Shown here piece after piece: positions 41,746 to 52,846 of a DNA stretch of 64,000 nucleotides (positions are counted from its first letter, which is position 1; each line of letters starts with the position of its first letter). Position numbers and translations under genes: made by a program. The stretch covers positions 27,600,473-27,664,472 of the forward strand of contig CM070611.1 of NCBI GenBank assembly GCA_036346395.1, read 5' to 3'. The notes beneath the pieces were generated by a model that had not been told where the DNA came from, did not search any database, and saw only the letters and a list, made by a program, of their open reading frames with translations. Source of the stretch: Hsuehochloa calcarea. Its lineage: Eukaryota; Streptophyta; Magnoliopsida; Poales; Poaceae.

Positions 41746-43374
41746 TGAGAGACCATGTGAGAGGTCCTCCACTCTGAGTGATGAGTATTTGACAAATGTG
41801 TTGATTAGATTGAGAGTTGAGGTTTTCGGTTTGGGTGCTTTACGGTCGAAGTCGGAAATCGGAACTACCGCTGTGTATGAAGCGGAAGTTCCGATTAATC
41901 GGAACTACCGGTGTTGGAAAAAGGAACTTCCGATTTATCTGGGTTTTGCTCTCGGCTGAAGGAAATCGGAACTTCCGCACAAGGGGTAGCGGAGTGTCCG
42001 ATAATTCTGACATTAAGTGTTCTCTGAGATATCAAATCGGAATTAAATATCTGGGAAGTCGGTTGTTCCGGATATCGGAAGTATCGCAGTATTGAGCGCG
42101 GAACTTCCGATATTCCTGACAAGTGCGGATGTTCCGGAAATCGGAACTTCCGCTGTGGTAAGTGCGGAACTTCCGATTGTGTCCAGAACTGTGCAGAGAA
42201 GGTTATTTTGTGATTTTGATCTTGTATGAGTTTGAGTCTTATACAAATATTGATGCTATGTTATTGTGCAATGCTATGTGATGTGTTTTTATGCGTGTTG
42301 ATTGCGGGGCATCAAGATGGAGTCGTGGCGAGACACGTGGACGGACTAAGCGCAGGAGGCGTTGAGGTCGAACGGTCGGGATGTGTCAAGACGGCGTGAA
42401 TCTTGAAGCGGTTGCGAGTCGTGCACAACAAGGTGTCTGGAGGCTTCGGAAGGTGCGCAAGGCGAAAGGGTCTTTTCGCAAAGCGGCAAAAGTGGAGGCG
42501 GTTCCGTTCGGGTGTAGCGGGCTTAATGGGTTGGAGGCCCATTAGCAGAGGCTATAAATAGGGGAGAACCCTGGAGTTAGGGTTAGACCTTTTGAGAGAA
42601 AATTAGGGTTAGCTCTAGAAAAGGGTGTGTGTTGCCTTTTTGAGAGTTTGTTGGTTTTGAGAGAATGAACTGAAATCTCTTGTAATCATTCCTCTGTGTT
42701 TCCATTTGTAAACGTTTGATTTCTATCAATGAAACTCTGAGTCTTTGATTACATGTTTATGCCTCTCTGTTCATGTTGAATATCTAGGGTTTTGGCATAT
42801 CTTTTGATTCGTTGTATGAGATAGCATGAAACTTCATATCTAGAATCGTTTTGGTATTGCTATTACTTCCTCAAAGTTTCATGCTCTAAGAATCGAGAAT
42901 CTAAGCTTATCATTGGTTTTGGTCTTTCTTGCCTCTTCTTCAAGAAATCCGTTTTTGGTTCGATTATTGAATCTTTGGTTGCGATTCTTCTCCATAAGGT
43001 CAAGATGGTGTTTAGGATGATGTCCTGTAAAACTTGACCTGAGAAGAGCATTCAAGATTAAGTAGTTTGGATTTTGGGCAAAACCCGAGCGTTACGTTCT
43101 TGATCGGGATAATCGAGCTTCCGATTTTATGCAATGGAAATACATAAGCGGAACTTCCGCGATACACACCGGAACTACATAGCGGAACTTCCGCATCTCA
43201 TCGTCCTAACTTCCGATTTCGGAAGAACGACTGAAACTTGTTTTTGTTATTTGATCTTGCTTCATTTACCTTCTTTAGATTTTCGTAGATATTTGTAGGT
43301 TTGGTTTTAAATACATTGAAGGGAGTATTATTTTAGGCACCATTCACCCCCTCTGTTGCCATTTCGGTCCTTCA
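41746..43374 (+). repeat. 5' LTR of Copia-2A (1629 bp)
   Basis: Starts TGAGAGACC and ends GGTCCTTCA, an imperfect inverted pair. Arrays of CGGAACTTCCG-type palindromes lie near both ends (about 41855-42180 and 43110-43225). TATA box at 42553-42560. Confidence 0.9.
42553..42560 (+). promoter_or_regulatory. TATA box of the Copia-2A 5' LTR
   Basis: TATAAATA; the same box lies at 51953-51960 in the other LTR. It is followed within 200 bases by purine-rich leader sequence. Confidence 0.65.
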
Positions 43375-43376
43375 AT

Positions 43377-43388
43377 TGGTATCAGAGC
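43377..43388 (+). promoter_or_regulatory. Primer binding site of Copia-2A
   Basis: TGGTATCAGAGC, two bases after the LTR terminus CTTCA. Confidence 0.9.
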
Positions 43389-43430
43389 CGGTTAGCTCTT
43401 CTTGATAGATCTTAACCGGTCGGTTGAGCC

Positions 43431-45900
43431 ATGGCAATGAACAAGTATTCCACCAAGCCTCCGCTTTTGATGGTCCGATTACCCTTCGGAAGAGCCGAAT
43501 GGAAACTTACATCCAGGCTCAGGGGTATGCCATCTGGAGAAAGGTGAAGGTTAGATTTGCTGTTCCTGCCGATGAGAACATCAATGCTGGAAACATGGCC
43601 GATGTTGAGGCAAATGCTAAGGCAAGGAACATAATCATTCAGGGTTTAAGCAGAAGTGAGTTTGATCGTATTTCTCATTTGATTTCTGCTTACGACATCT
43701 GGGTGACCCTCGATGCATACCATGAGGGCACCACTCAGATTAAGACGGTTCGACAAGACCAGGTTCAAGCGTGAATCTGATGAAATTTGAGATGCTTCTT
43801 TGGTGAATCTTTAGATGAGTGCTTTTCGCGTTTTCACAAGATTTTGAGCAACCTCCGGCGGTCGGTCTTATATACCCGACTCGGATAACGCTCGACGATG
43901 CTTTCGACTTGATCTTCGTGTTTGGGAGATGAAAGTGACTACCATCAAAGATAGCACGGACCTCTCGACCACGACTCTTGATGCGCTTTACTCGCCTCAA
44001 GACTCACGAGATTGACATTGTCTCTCGAAGGTCGAAGTCACAGTCGATGGCTTTAGTCACTGATCCCACTTCGGATCTTCTTACGAGTCGACGTGGGTTC
44101 TCCTAGCCGCTCTCTGTGACATAACCGATGATCGCTTAGAGCGACTTGAGGATGAACAGACTAGCCCTCCTAGCTCGGAAGTTTTCCCATGCTTACAAGA
44201 GGAGGAGGGATGGTAAAAGAGGAGGTCCTGTGATTTGTTTGAGTGTGGTGGCCCCAACCACATCCGAGCAAACCGTCCCAAGCTTGGGAAGGGCAAAGGT
44301 GACTATGGCGGTCCAAGCAAGAACGACTACATCGACAAGAACATAACACGAAGCCCTCAAAGACTGATCAAGGCAAGAAGAAGTTCCGCAACTTTGGGAA
44401 GGCTAAGAAGCTATTCCATCGCGTCCTCACCGCCCTCGGCCAGGCCGGACACCAGCGAGGTGGAGGGTGGAGTACGATGATGGGAAGGGCGATCATGATC
44501 CCAAGGACGGCGGCAACTTCTCGGCATGTGCTTCATGGCCCTCGGGCGAATCGAGCGACAATGGTGTACTCAGACTCGATGAGGTAAGTCTCACTTATGA
44601 CCAGACTTAATGATGCTTTTCTTAAGCTAGGTAGATTCCATGCTAAGTCTAGGGCTAAGTGTCTTTGGGTTGGAGAAGGAAGTAGCTAGACTATCACGGA
44701 GCTTACTTTACTTACATCCGCTCCCTCCCGTGATGAATGTGACACATCTTGTGGTTTGATTGATGATATGGAAAAACTAAGGACCTTACATGATAGTGTG
44801 TCCTCCGAACTTGACATGATTAAGGTAGAGAACATTAGCCTTCTTGTGAATTAGAGATGAGTAGGGTAGCACCTCCTTCATCCACTCTTGTTGAGGCTAC
44901 CGCTTGCACCTCATGTGAGGTTAAGGACAATTCGTTTAGAGGTCTTTATACCATGTTGCTTGATCTGCTGAAACTTGTGAAAATTGTAATAATCTCAAAA
45001 TGAACCTAAAGCAGGCGGATCACAAAATTGTGAATTCAAGTCAGCGCTACTAGAGCCTATTGTTTCTTGTTTAAAGCTGTCCTAAGTTAATCTGCTGAAT
45101 TAGAATCAGATCTAAGCGGTTTCAAGAAATGATTGATCACAATAACAAATTGGCTCAAGATGCTTCTAAGGACCTTGTTAGCTCACCTTGCAATCATTGT
45201 AATAAAATAAAATGTGATTTGGTTGCTTTGGATGAAAAATGTGTGAAGCTAACTAAGGACCTTCTAGAGACACAATCATCTCGCTTGTATTGTGTGTCTT
45301 TGGGAAGAAGCCTAAGGGTTTGGTAGAGACGCTTAGTAACGTGAACCAATCTGCTAGCAGTAGGACTGTCCCCCCAAAGTCGGCTGTGCGTGCACAAGCC
45401 AATCTTTCCTCTGTTGTTGGTTCTTCTTCTGCTCCCTTACCTTCTGCTTTGTTCCTTCTTCCCCTGCTCTTCTTGCACCTCTCTTTCGGAGTGTCGGTAT
45501 CTTATGAACACTCTCGAGAGGTTTGTAGGAGGCAAGAAGAAGCTCAATCTCATTCTAGACAAATCTAAAATTTGCAGATTTAATCGGGGTCTAGGATATG
45601 ATATCCGTAAGGATATGAGGAAGCATCCACCGTCGTGCTCAAAACCATAGCACTGGTGTGATCAAAACTAAGCCGGGGATCGAGAAAGTCAATTTTAAGT
45701 CGGCGGGTTTTGTTCAAAGGATCTCTCGACGACAAGGTGATTCCACTGCGGCTTGCCCCTCGTAGGGCGAAGTATCATTGCACCTTCCGCCGTAAAGATG
45801 GACATTTAGTTGATCATTGCTTCAGCGCGCCAAGATCGCAGCGTAGAGACCGTGTTGAGTCTCTTAGGCACATTCGTGGTCGACCCGGATCTTGAGTGCA
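43431..45900 (+). pseudogene. Copia-2A gag
   Basis: Starts at ATG 43431 (MAMNKYSTKP). Capsid-like pieces: RMETYIQAQGYAIWRKVKV, then NIIIQGLSRSEFDRISHL, DAYHEGTTQIKTVRQ. A CCHC knuckle lies near 44230-44290 (ECGGPNHIRAN). A Cys-x2-Cys coiled coil follows (44560-45330: CTSCEVKD, CNHCNKIKCDL), then a second knuckle at 45775-45822 (HCTFRRKDGHLVDHC). In that knuckle the second Cys reads Arg through TGC to CGC or a missing T. The frame is broken many times. The parallel copy 2B (52847 on) reads several of these sites without the break. Confidence 0.82.
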
Positions 45901-47400
45901 CCTAAGACCAACACGAGGTCTAGGTTTGTTCCATCGATGATTTTGGGCAGATCGAGGACTTGGTTTTTCCGAGTTTTCGATTTTCGTCCTCATGCTACCT
46001 TTGGTCGTAATCTCCGCCGTCCCGAGGGTAGATCTCGTTTTCCTTTGAGATAGCTACCATGGCGAGATCGAGATGTTATCGCACTTCGACTCGCTCTTCC
46101 ATAGCGGTCGGATCCAACATCATTGAGATCTTTGACTTATTGAGTGACAGAGCGTAGGGTAGATAGAGGTCGGTCTTGCTTGACTACTTCATCACTCGCC
46201 GTGTTACTCGGATTGGGTGCCAAAATCATTGTTTATTCACCCCATCTTCGAGACTTTACTCTCTGCTTGACTCGTGGTCGCGGGGGAAGGAAAGGTCCGG
46301 ATTGTAGACTCGGTTGTTCACGCCATATGACCTGTGAGTCTCGTTGGTTTTCTTCCTAGCCCGCGCTCCAGTGATGAGACGATCACCTTCGGAGATGCTT
46401 CATTTGGTAGCGTCATCGCTAAAGGTCTTGTGAGCATTAATGATTCTTTTATTTTAAAAGATGTTGCCTTAGTAAGTAAGTCTGCGAGATAATCGCTTTC
46501 GCTTCTCGACTTACCGATGATGGTTTCGAGGTGAGCTTTAAGAAAAACAATTGCAAAATTCTTGATTCTTGGGTAGTCTAGTTTATGGATTTCTCGATAT
46601 GGGAGGATCTTTCGTGCTGATTTTACGGATCTTCCGGTGATCCTCTCCGATGTTTAATTGCTTCAATCCGTGATTTGACTTTACGGCATAGGAGACTTGG
46701 TCATATAGGATTTGATCATCGACCGAGTTAAGCGGCCATGATCTCATTCGTGGTTTGCCTAAACTCAAAATGGTCAAGGATCTTGTTTGTGCTCCTTGCC
46801 TAAACGCGGCAAAATGGTTGCCGCTTCACATCCTCCATTCTGATGACTATGACAGATGCACGTGTCAATCGCTCCATATGGACCTGATGGGACCGGCTAG
46901 AGTGCGATCGATGGGAGGAAGTGGTGCGTACTTGTCGTGGTCGATGACTTCTCGAGGTATTCTTGGGTGTTCTTCTTAGCCTCAAGGATGAGGCGTTTAC
47001 TCTTTTAAGTGGTCTTTTTGGTAGGCTTTCTGTTGAGCTCCTGGGTGCATTACGAGCAATTCGCAGACCGATAATGGCACCGAGTTCAAGAATTCCTACT
47101 TTGAGAGTTTTTGTGGTGAGACAGTGTAGAGCACCGTTCTGCGTCTCCATACGCCCCCAACAAAATGGCATTGTGGAGAGGAAGAACCGTACCTTGGTCG
47201 AGATGGCGGGTGACGATGCTTGATGAGTTGAGATATGGGCGAAACCAGCGTCTCGCATTTTCGTGTGTTTGGTTGCAAGTGTTTTATTACAAGTGCAGGA
47301 ACCTAGATAAGTTCGAGTCACGATCTTGTGATGGGATCTTTACAGGTTACTCGACTTCTTCTCGTGCCTATAGAGTGCAGGCTGCGAGTCTAGTAAATTG
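45901..47400 (+). pseudogene. Copia-2A protease, GAG-pre-integrase and integrase
   Basis: Protease block GCSRHMTCESRWFSS near 46315 (catalytic D-S-G not intact as read). The GAG-pre-integrase zinc block follows (RRLGHIGFDH near 46690, KMVKDLVCAPC near 46770). The integrase core has LHMDLMGPARVRSMGG near 46880 and QQNGIVERKNRTLVEMA near 47160. Frames change every 50-250 bases. Order and family fit Ty1/copia. Confidence 0.75.
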
Positions 47401-49315
47401 TTAGAAACACAGAGGTGACCTTCGATGAGGCCACCCAAGGACTAGGCACGATATCTCGAGTTCCTTAGAGCAAACCGCGAGTCCATCTTTGTGGACGATG
47501 AGGAGGATGGAGATGAGGGTTGTTTACCTGATCCAGTTCCTTCTCCTCCTCTTGAGGTGCCTTCTTCCACTGCACCTCGAGGAGATCAGCCCTTACCTTC
47601 TGCTTCTTCTGAAGCTAGTGGCTCTGTTCCTATCTCATCTGATCATGAGGTAGAGGCCACTTCTTCATCTCATCCTGGACCTCCAAGACACATTCAAAAG
47701 GACCATCCTTCGAGAGCGGATCATTGGAGACATCTTCGAGCGTGTCACACGTTCCAAAGCTGGCTTATCTCTCTTTTGTCTCCATTCTGCATTCGTCGCC
47801 TCATTTGAGCCTAAAGACGTTTGTCATGCTCTTTCTGATGAGTCATGGACTAACGCCATGCACGAGGAATTGGAAAACTTTGAAAGGAACAAGGTCTGGT
47901 CCCTTGTTGAGCCCCCTCAAGGTCACAATATCATTGGGACCAAATGGGTGTTCAAGAACAAGCAAAGTGAAGATGGGTTAGTCATTGAAACAAGGCTAGG
48001 TTGGTAGCTCGTGGGTACTCTCAAGTTGAGGTCTAGATTTTGAAGAGACTTTTGCCCACGTAGCTAGACTTGAAGCCATTAGAATCTCGCTTGCCTTTGC
48101 GACTTCTAAGGGTTTCAAGCTTTACCAGATGGATGTCAAGAGTGCCTTCCTCAATGGCCTTATTGAGGAAGAAGTCTATGTTAGACTGACCTCTGGTTTG
48201 AAAACCCCAAATACCCTAACCATGTCTGAAAGCTTTCCAAAGCTTTGTATGGACTCAAGCGAGCTCCGAGCTTGGTATGAAAGGTTTAAGTCCTATCTGC
48301 TTTGAGCCATGGTTTTGAGATGGGTAAAATTGACAAGACCTTGTTCATCCGCCGTCTTGGCACCGATCTTCTTTCGTCGGCATTATGTGGATGATATTAT
48401 CTTTAGCGGCTCTCGCGTGCTCTCGTTTCCCGCTTTTCGATGTCATGAGCTCGGAGTTTGAAATGAGCATGATGGGCGAGTTGAGCTTCTTCCTTGGCTT
48501 CCAAATCAAATGACTCGGGAGGTACCTTTCTTCATCAAGGCAAATACACTCGAGACCTCTGAGCGTTTCGACATGAATGATGGAAAGCCAATATCAACTC
48601 CGATGGCATCTACACTGCTCGGATCCGGATGAAGGCGGCGAACACATTGACCAAAAGGATTTGAGAGCATGATTGGCTCTCTCTTGTACCTCACGACCTC
48701 GAGACCGGACATACACTTCTCGTGTGTCTTTGTGCTCGGTTTGAGCTTCTCCTCGCGTATCTCACCGTCGAGCGGTGAAGCGCATCTTCGGTACCTTGAG
48801 CTACTATTGACTATGGTATCGGTACTCTTCCTCTTCTTGTCTATCTCTTAGAGCCTTCTCCGTCTGATTTACCGGTGTAGGATAGATAGGAAGAGCACTT
48901 CCGCACTTGCCAATTCATTGGCACTTCTCTCGCCTCTGGTCGTCGAGGAAGCAATCCGGTGTTCTTGCGATCCGCTGCGGAGGCCGAGCACGTTCTTTGC
49001 GGCCGATTCTTTGTAGTCAAGTGCTTTGGATGGTCTCGACCTGCGAGATTTCGGGCTATCTATCGATGCGTTCCACTCTTACGTGATAACACGTCTGCGA
49101 TTTGCATTGCCAAGAACCCAAAGCAACATTCTCGGACCAAGCATATAGATATCGAGATATCACTTTCTTGAGACCATGTAGAGAAGGGCGACATTGTGCT
49201 CCAGTTTGTGGAGAGTGAGCACCGGTTGGCGAGATATCTTCACTAAGCCTCCGGCAGCTCTCGGTTTTGCCTGCTGAGGAGAGCTTGGGGTGGTTTGTCC
49301 TTACGGATTCTTTGT
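47401..49315 (+). pseudogene. Copia-2A reverse transcriptase and RNase H
   Basis: After an acidic linker (DDEEDGDEG, near 47500) the reverse transcriptase is recognised by [48 protein letters not shown] (near 48110), then GKIDKTLFIRRLGTD and a broken YVDDII block near 48385. RNase H includes DNTSAICIAKNPKQHSRTKHIDIE (near 49085) and ends with a PYGFF-like C terminus at a TGA near 49313. Multiple frameshifts. Confidence 0.8.
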
Positions 49316-51140
49316 GAGGGGGAGCGTTGTGCTACTCTTGTATTATATTATATTATATTATATTATATTATCGCTTTCTCCTTTACGGTTTCATTTCTTT
49401 TAATATTTGGTCAAGTCCTTCCAAAGCATAGGTTAGAGTGTTTCTCTTGCCACATTGCTTTGATTGCTACTTCTTGTCTTGTGCTTCTAGGATCTTTGCT
49501 TATTAGTCGTCTCTTCCCTCTCTAAGTAGAGCTTACTCACTTCTTATAGGTTCTAGCAGGGTCGGGCCACCCTTGGGTAGACAGGGGCGATGTTTGCTAC
49601 TTAGTGTTTGTGTAGATCGGTAATAGTCCTAGAATCATATGGGGTAGATAAGAATCTGTCGAGCGATAGTTTTCTCTATATCTTTTCTATGCTCTAAAGG
49701 ATCCTTTTACGTTTACTTATCGATTCTCGTTTTTGTTCATTTGGTTCGGGGAGTTATTCTTGGTTATTCCATATTCTTAATTGTGTCATAACTCAACCTG
49801 AATTAAAAGATGCATCTCATTCTGAAGGGAATCTGGATTTTTGTACTTTTCATCAAGCATTGCATGATAATCAAATGGAGCCTTGTTTATTGTCCCTTAT
49901 GATCTGTTTTCACTATTTTACATCTTGCCATGATTTATGCTAAACTGCTAGATCTATCATGACTTTTTATGTGTAGTTTAGTCTTTGCCATGCTAAGGTA
50001 ATTAAAAATGCTAAACTGGAATTAAAATCTTGTCATGATAGCTCTTGAGACTAGTCTGGTTGAAACTATCCTTTTATGATATTCGCCATGTCAAGTAGGC
50101 TGAGTTGAGTCCTGAATCTCTTTTGAATGTTTGAGTAAGCTATGTCAGTTTGTTAAGAAACATGACTTATCTCTAATCACTGGTCTAAAAACTTCAAAAG
50201 CAAAAATGATCTCTTTTGTGCGAAAAAACTGATCTCACCAAATCTTTCTCATGAGACGGCTTGCCATTGCACTAGGCATGAACTCAGGGGGAGCCTTGGA
50301 TGACCTAAGATCACCTCCTTAAGTACATTGCTTGGAGTGGTCGCATAAGGCTTGGGATCTAGCACATGGCTAAAAAAATAGTTGAAGCTCAGGAGGCAGT
50401 TGTGGATGGCACCTAGTCCAGAGCTTGCTTTACTGAGATAAAACCTTAAAGAGCCTTAAAGAAAAATGGTTGAAGCTTAGGAGGCAGTTGTGGATGGCAC
50501 CTAGTCCAGAGCTTGCTTTACTGAGATAAAACCATAAAAAGTCTTCAGAAAAAGAAAAATGTGCTAAAATTGCTTATTATCAAAGAGACCAAGTTCTGGA
50601 TAAAATGAGTCCTTCTTCAACTGGTAGCACTCTAAAGCTGCTGAGATGAGTCTTCTTGGTTCAACTTAGATTATTTGACATGGCTTGTATCATCTTTGGA
50701 TATCTTTAGCTAGACTTCAATCTTGACTTATTTGACCTGCTAAAGAATTGGATCATTAATCAGATTATGGACCTTCTGTCTTAGCTCTTCTATACATCGA
50801 TTGTCATGATCTTGATAGCATTCTTCTGTGTTATGGCTTGGTGTAATACTCTAATAGTCATTTTGGATAATCTACATGGTTCCTAATGCTTAAAATGAAC
50901 GTCATATAGTCTTTTCCTCCCTTTTCTACATATTGATGATTTTATTGCCAAAGGGGGAGAATGTATGTGAGAAAAAGCCTTCTGAAGAAAAGCCTTGAGT
51001 TTTGTGCGAAAATTGCTCTTTCATCTCATCTCAAGTCTTTCTCTTTTGTCAACTTGGTCTTGAGCTTAATTCTCTTGTTTAGACCTTGGTTGACTGTAAT
51101 CTCAAACTCATCTTATGCTTTTTCGGTAATTGTCAATATA
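49316..51140 (+). other. Post-pol spacer of Copia-2A with an 88-bp tandem repeat
   Basis: 1.8 kb without a recognisable protein. Units begin GTTGAAGCTCAGGAGG at 50381 and GTTGAAGCTTAGGAGG at 50469. The core GTGGATGGCACCTAGTCCAG matches the minus-strand core of the Copia-1 repeat (GTGGATGGCTCCTAGTCCAG). Confidence 0.8.
49341..49371. repeat. (TATTA)6 microsatellite just after pol
   Basis: Six pentanucleotide units starting 26 bases after the presumed pol stop codon. Confidence 0.9.
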
Positions 51141-51157
51141 CTCATCAAGGGGGAGAT
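51141..51157 (+). promoter_or_regulatory. Polypurine tract of Copia-2A
   Basis: CTCATCAAGGGGGAGAT directly before the LTR start at 51158. Confidence 0.88.
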
Positions 51158-52790
51158 TGAGAGACCATGTGAGAGGTCCTCCACTCACGAGTGATGAGTA
51201 TTTGACAAATGTGTTGATTAGATTGAGAGTTGAGGTTTTCGGTTTGGGTGCTTTACGGTCGAGTCGTGAAATCGGAACTACCGCTGTGTATGAAGTGGAA
51301 GTTCGATTAATCGAACTACGGTGTTGGAAAAAGGAACTTCCGATTTATCCGGTTTTGCTCTCAATGAAGGAAATCGGAACTTCCGCACAAGGTAGCGGAG
51401 TGTCAGATAATTCGACATTAAGTGTTCTCTCGAGATATCAAATCGAATTAAATATCCGGGAAGTCGGTTGTTCGGATATCGAAGTACCGCATGATTGAGC
51501 GCGAACTTCCGATATTCCCGACAAATCGGGATGTTCGAAATCGGAACTTCATTTGTAGTAAAATCTTGGAACTTCCGATTGTGTCGAGCTAATCGAGAGA
51601 AGGTTATTTTGTGATTTTGATCTTGTATGAGTTTGAGTCTTATACAAATATTGATGCTATGTTATTGTGCAATGCTATGTGATGTGTTTTTGTGCATGTT
51701 GACTGCAGGCATCAAGATGGAGTCGTGGCGAGACACGTGGACCGGACTAAGCGCAGGAGGCGTTGAGGTCGAACGGTCGGGATGTGTCGAAGACGGCGTG
51801 AATCTTGAAGCGGTTGCAGTCGTGCACAACAAGGTGTCGGAGGCTTCGGAAAGGTGCGCAAGGCGAAAGGGTCTTTTCGCAAAGCGGCAAAAGTGGAGGC
51901 GGTTCCGTTCGGTGTAGCGGGCTTAATGGGTTGGAGGCCCATTAGCAAAGGCTATAAATAGGGAGAACCACGAGTTAGGGTTAGACCTTTTGAGAGAAAA
52001 TTAGGGTTAGCTCTAGAAAAGGGTGTGTGTTGCCTTTTTGAGAGTTTGTTGGTTTTGAGAGAATGAACTGAAATCTCTTGTAATCATTCCTCTGTGTTTC
52101 CATTTGTAAACGTTTGATTTCTATCAATGAAACTCTGAGTCTTTGATTACATGTTTATGCCTCTCTTTATTCCCTCTCTGTTCATGTTGAATATCTAGGG
52201 TTTTGGCATATCTTTTGATTCGTTGTATGAGATAGCATGAAACTTCATATCTAGAATCGTTTTGGTATTGCTATTACTTCCTCAAAGTTTCATGCTCTAA
52301 GAATCTGAGAATCTCGCTTATCATTGGTTTTGGTCTTTCTTGCCTCTTCTTCAAGAAATCCGTTTTTGGTTCGATTATTGAATCTTTGGTTGCGATTCTT
52401 CTCCATAAGGTCAAGATGGTGTTTAGGATGATGTCCTGTAAAACTTGACCTGAGAAGAGCATTCAAGATTAAGTAGTTTGGATTTTTGGGCAAAAACCGA
52501 GCGTTACATTCTTGATCGGGATAATCAGACTTCCGATTTTATGCGTGAAAATACATAGCGGAACTTCCATGCGATACACCTGCGGAACTACATAAGCGGA
52601 ACTTCATGATCTCTGCCGGAACATCCGATTTCGGAAAACGACTGAAACCTGTTTTTGTTATTTGATCTTGCTTCATTTACCTTCTTTAGATTTTCAGAGA
52701 TATTTGTAGGCTGGTTTTAAATACACTGAAGGGGAGTATTATTTTTAGGCACCATTCACCCCCCCCCTCTGTTGCCATTTCGGTCCTTCA
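51158..52790 (+). repeat. Shared LTR of the Copia-2 tandem array (1633 bp)
   Basis: A near copy of 41746-43374. It is preceded by a polypurine tract and followed by a primer binding site (52793-52804), so it is the 3' LTR of copy A and the 5' LTR of copy B. Differences from the other LTR are mostly 1-3 base indels at CAG/CTG/CCGG-like words in the palindrome arrays. Confidence 0.9.
51953..51960 (+). promoter_or_regulatory. TATA box of the shared Copia-2 LTR
   Basis: TATAAATA, same context as 42553-42560. Confidence 0.65.
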
Positions 52791-52792
52791 AT

Positions 52793-52804
52793 TGGTATCA
52801 GAGC
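52793..52804 (+). promoter_or_regulatory. Primer binding site of Copia-2B
   Basis: TGGTATCAGAGC two bases after the LTR end at 52790. Confidence 0.9.
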
Positions 52805-52846
52805 CGGTTAGCTCTTCTTGATAGATCTTAACCGGTCGGTTGAGCC

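Larger units (their letters stand above)
41746..52790 (+). mobile_element. Copia-2A: complete LTR-internal-LTR Sirevirus-like element
   Basis: 5' LTR 41746-43374, primer binding site, gag, protease, integrase, reverse transcriptase, RNase H, post-pol spacer with a tandem repeat, polypurine tract, 3' LTR 51158-52790; 11,045 bp. Same gene order and same kind of gag as Copia-1 on the opposite strand, but LTR sequence is different. It inserted into G1 gag. The expected target duplication partner of TAGTC (41741-41745) is not at 52791, because a second internal region follows instead. Confidence 0.88.

Noticed and set aside
46800..47321. 173-codon minus-strand frame
   Set aside because: Antisense shadow of the Copia-2A integrase; Thr/Ser/Arg-rich with no domain.
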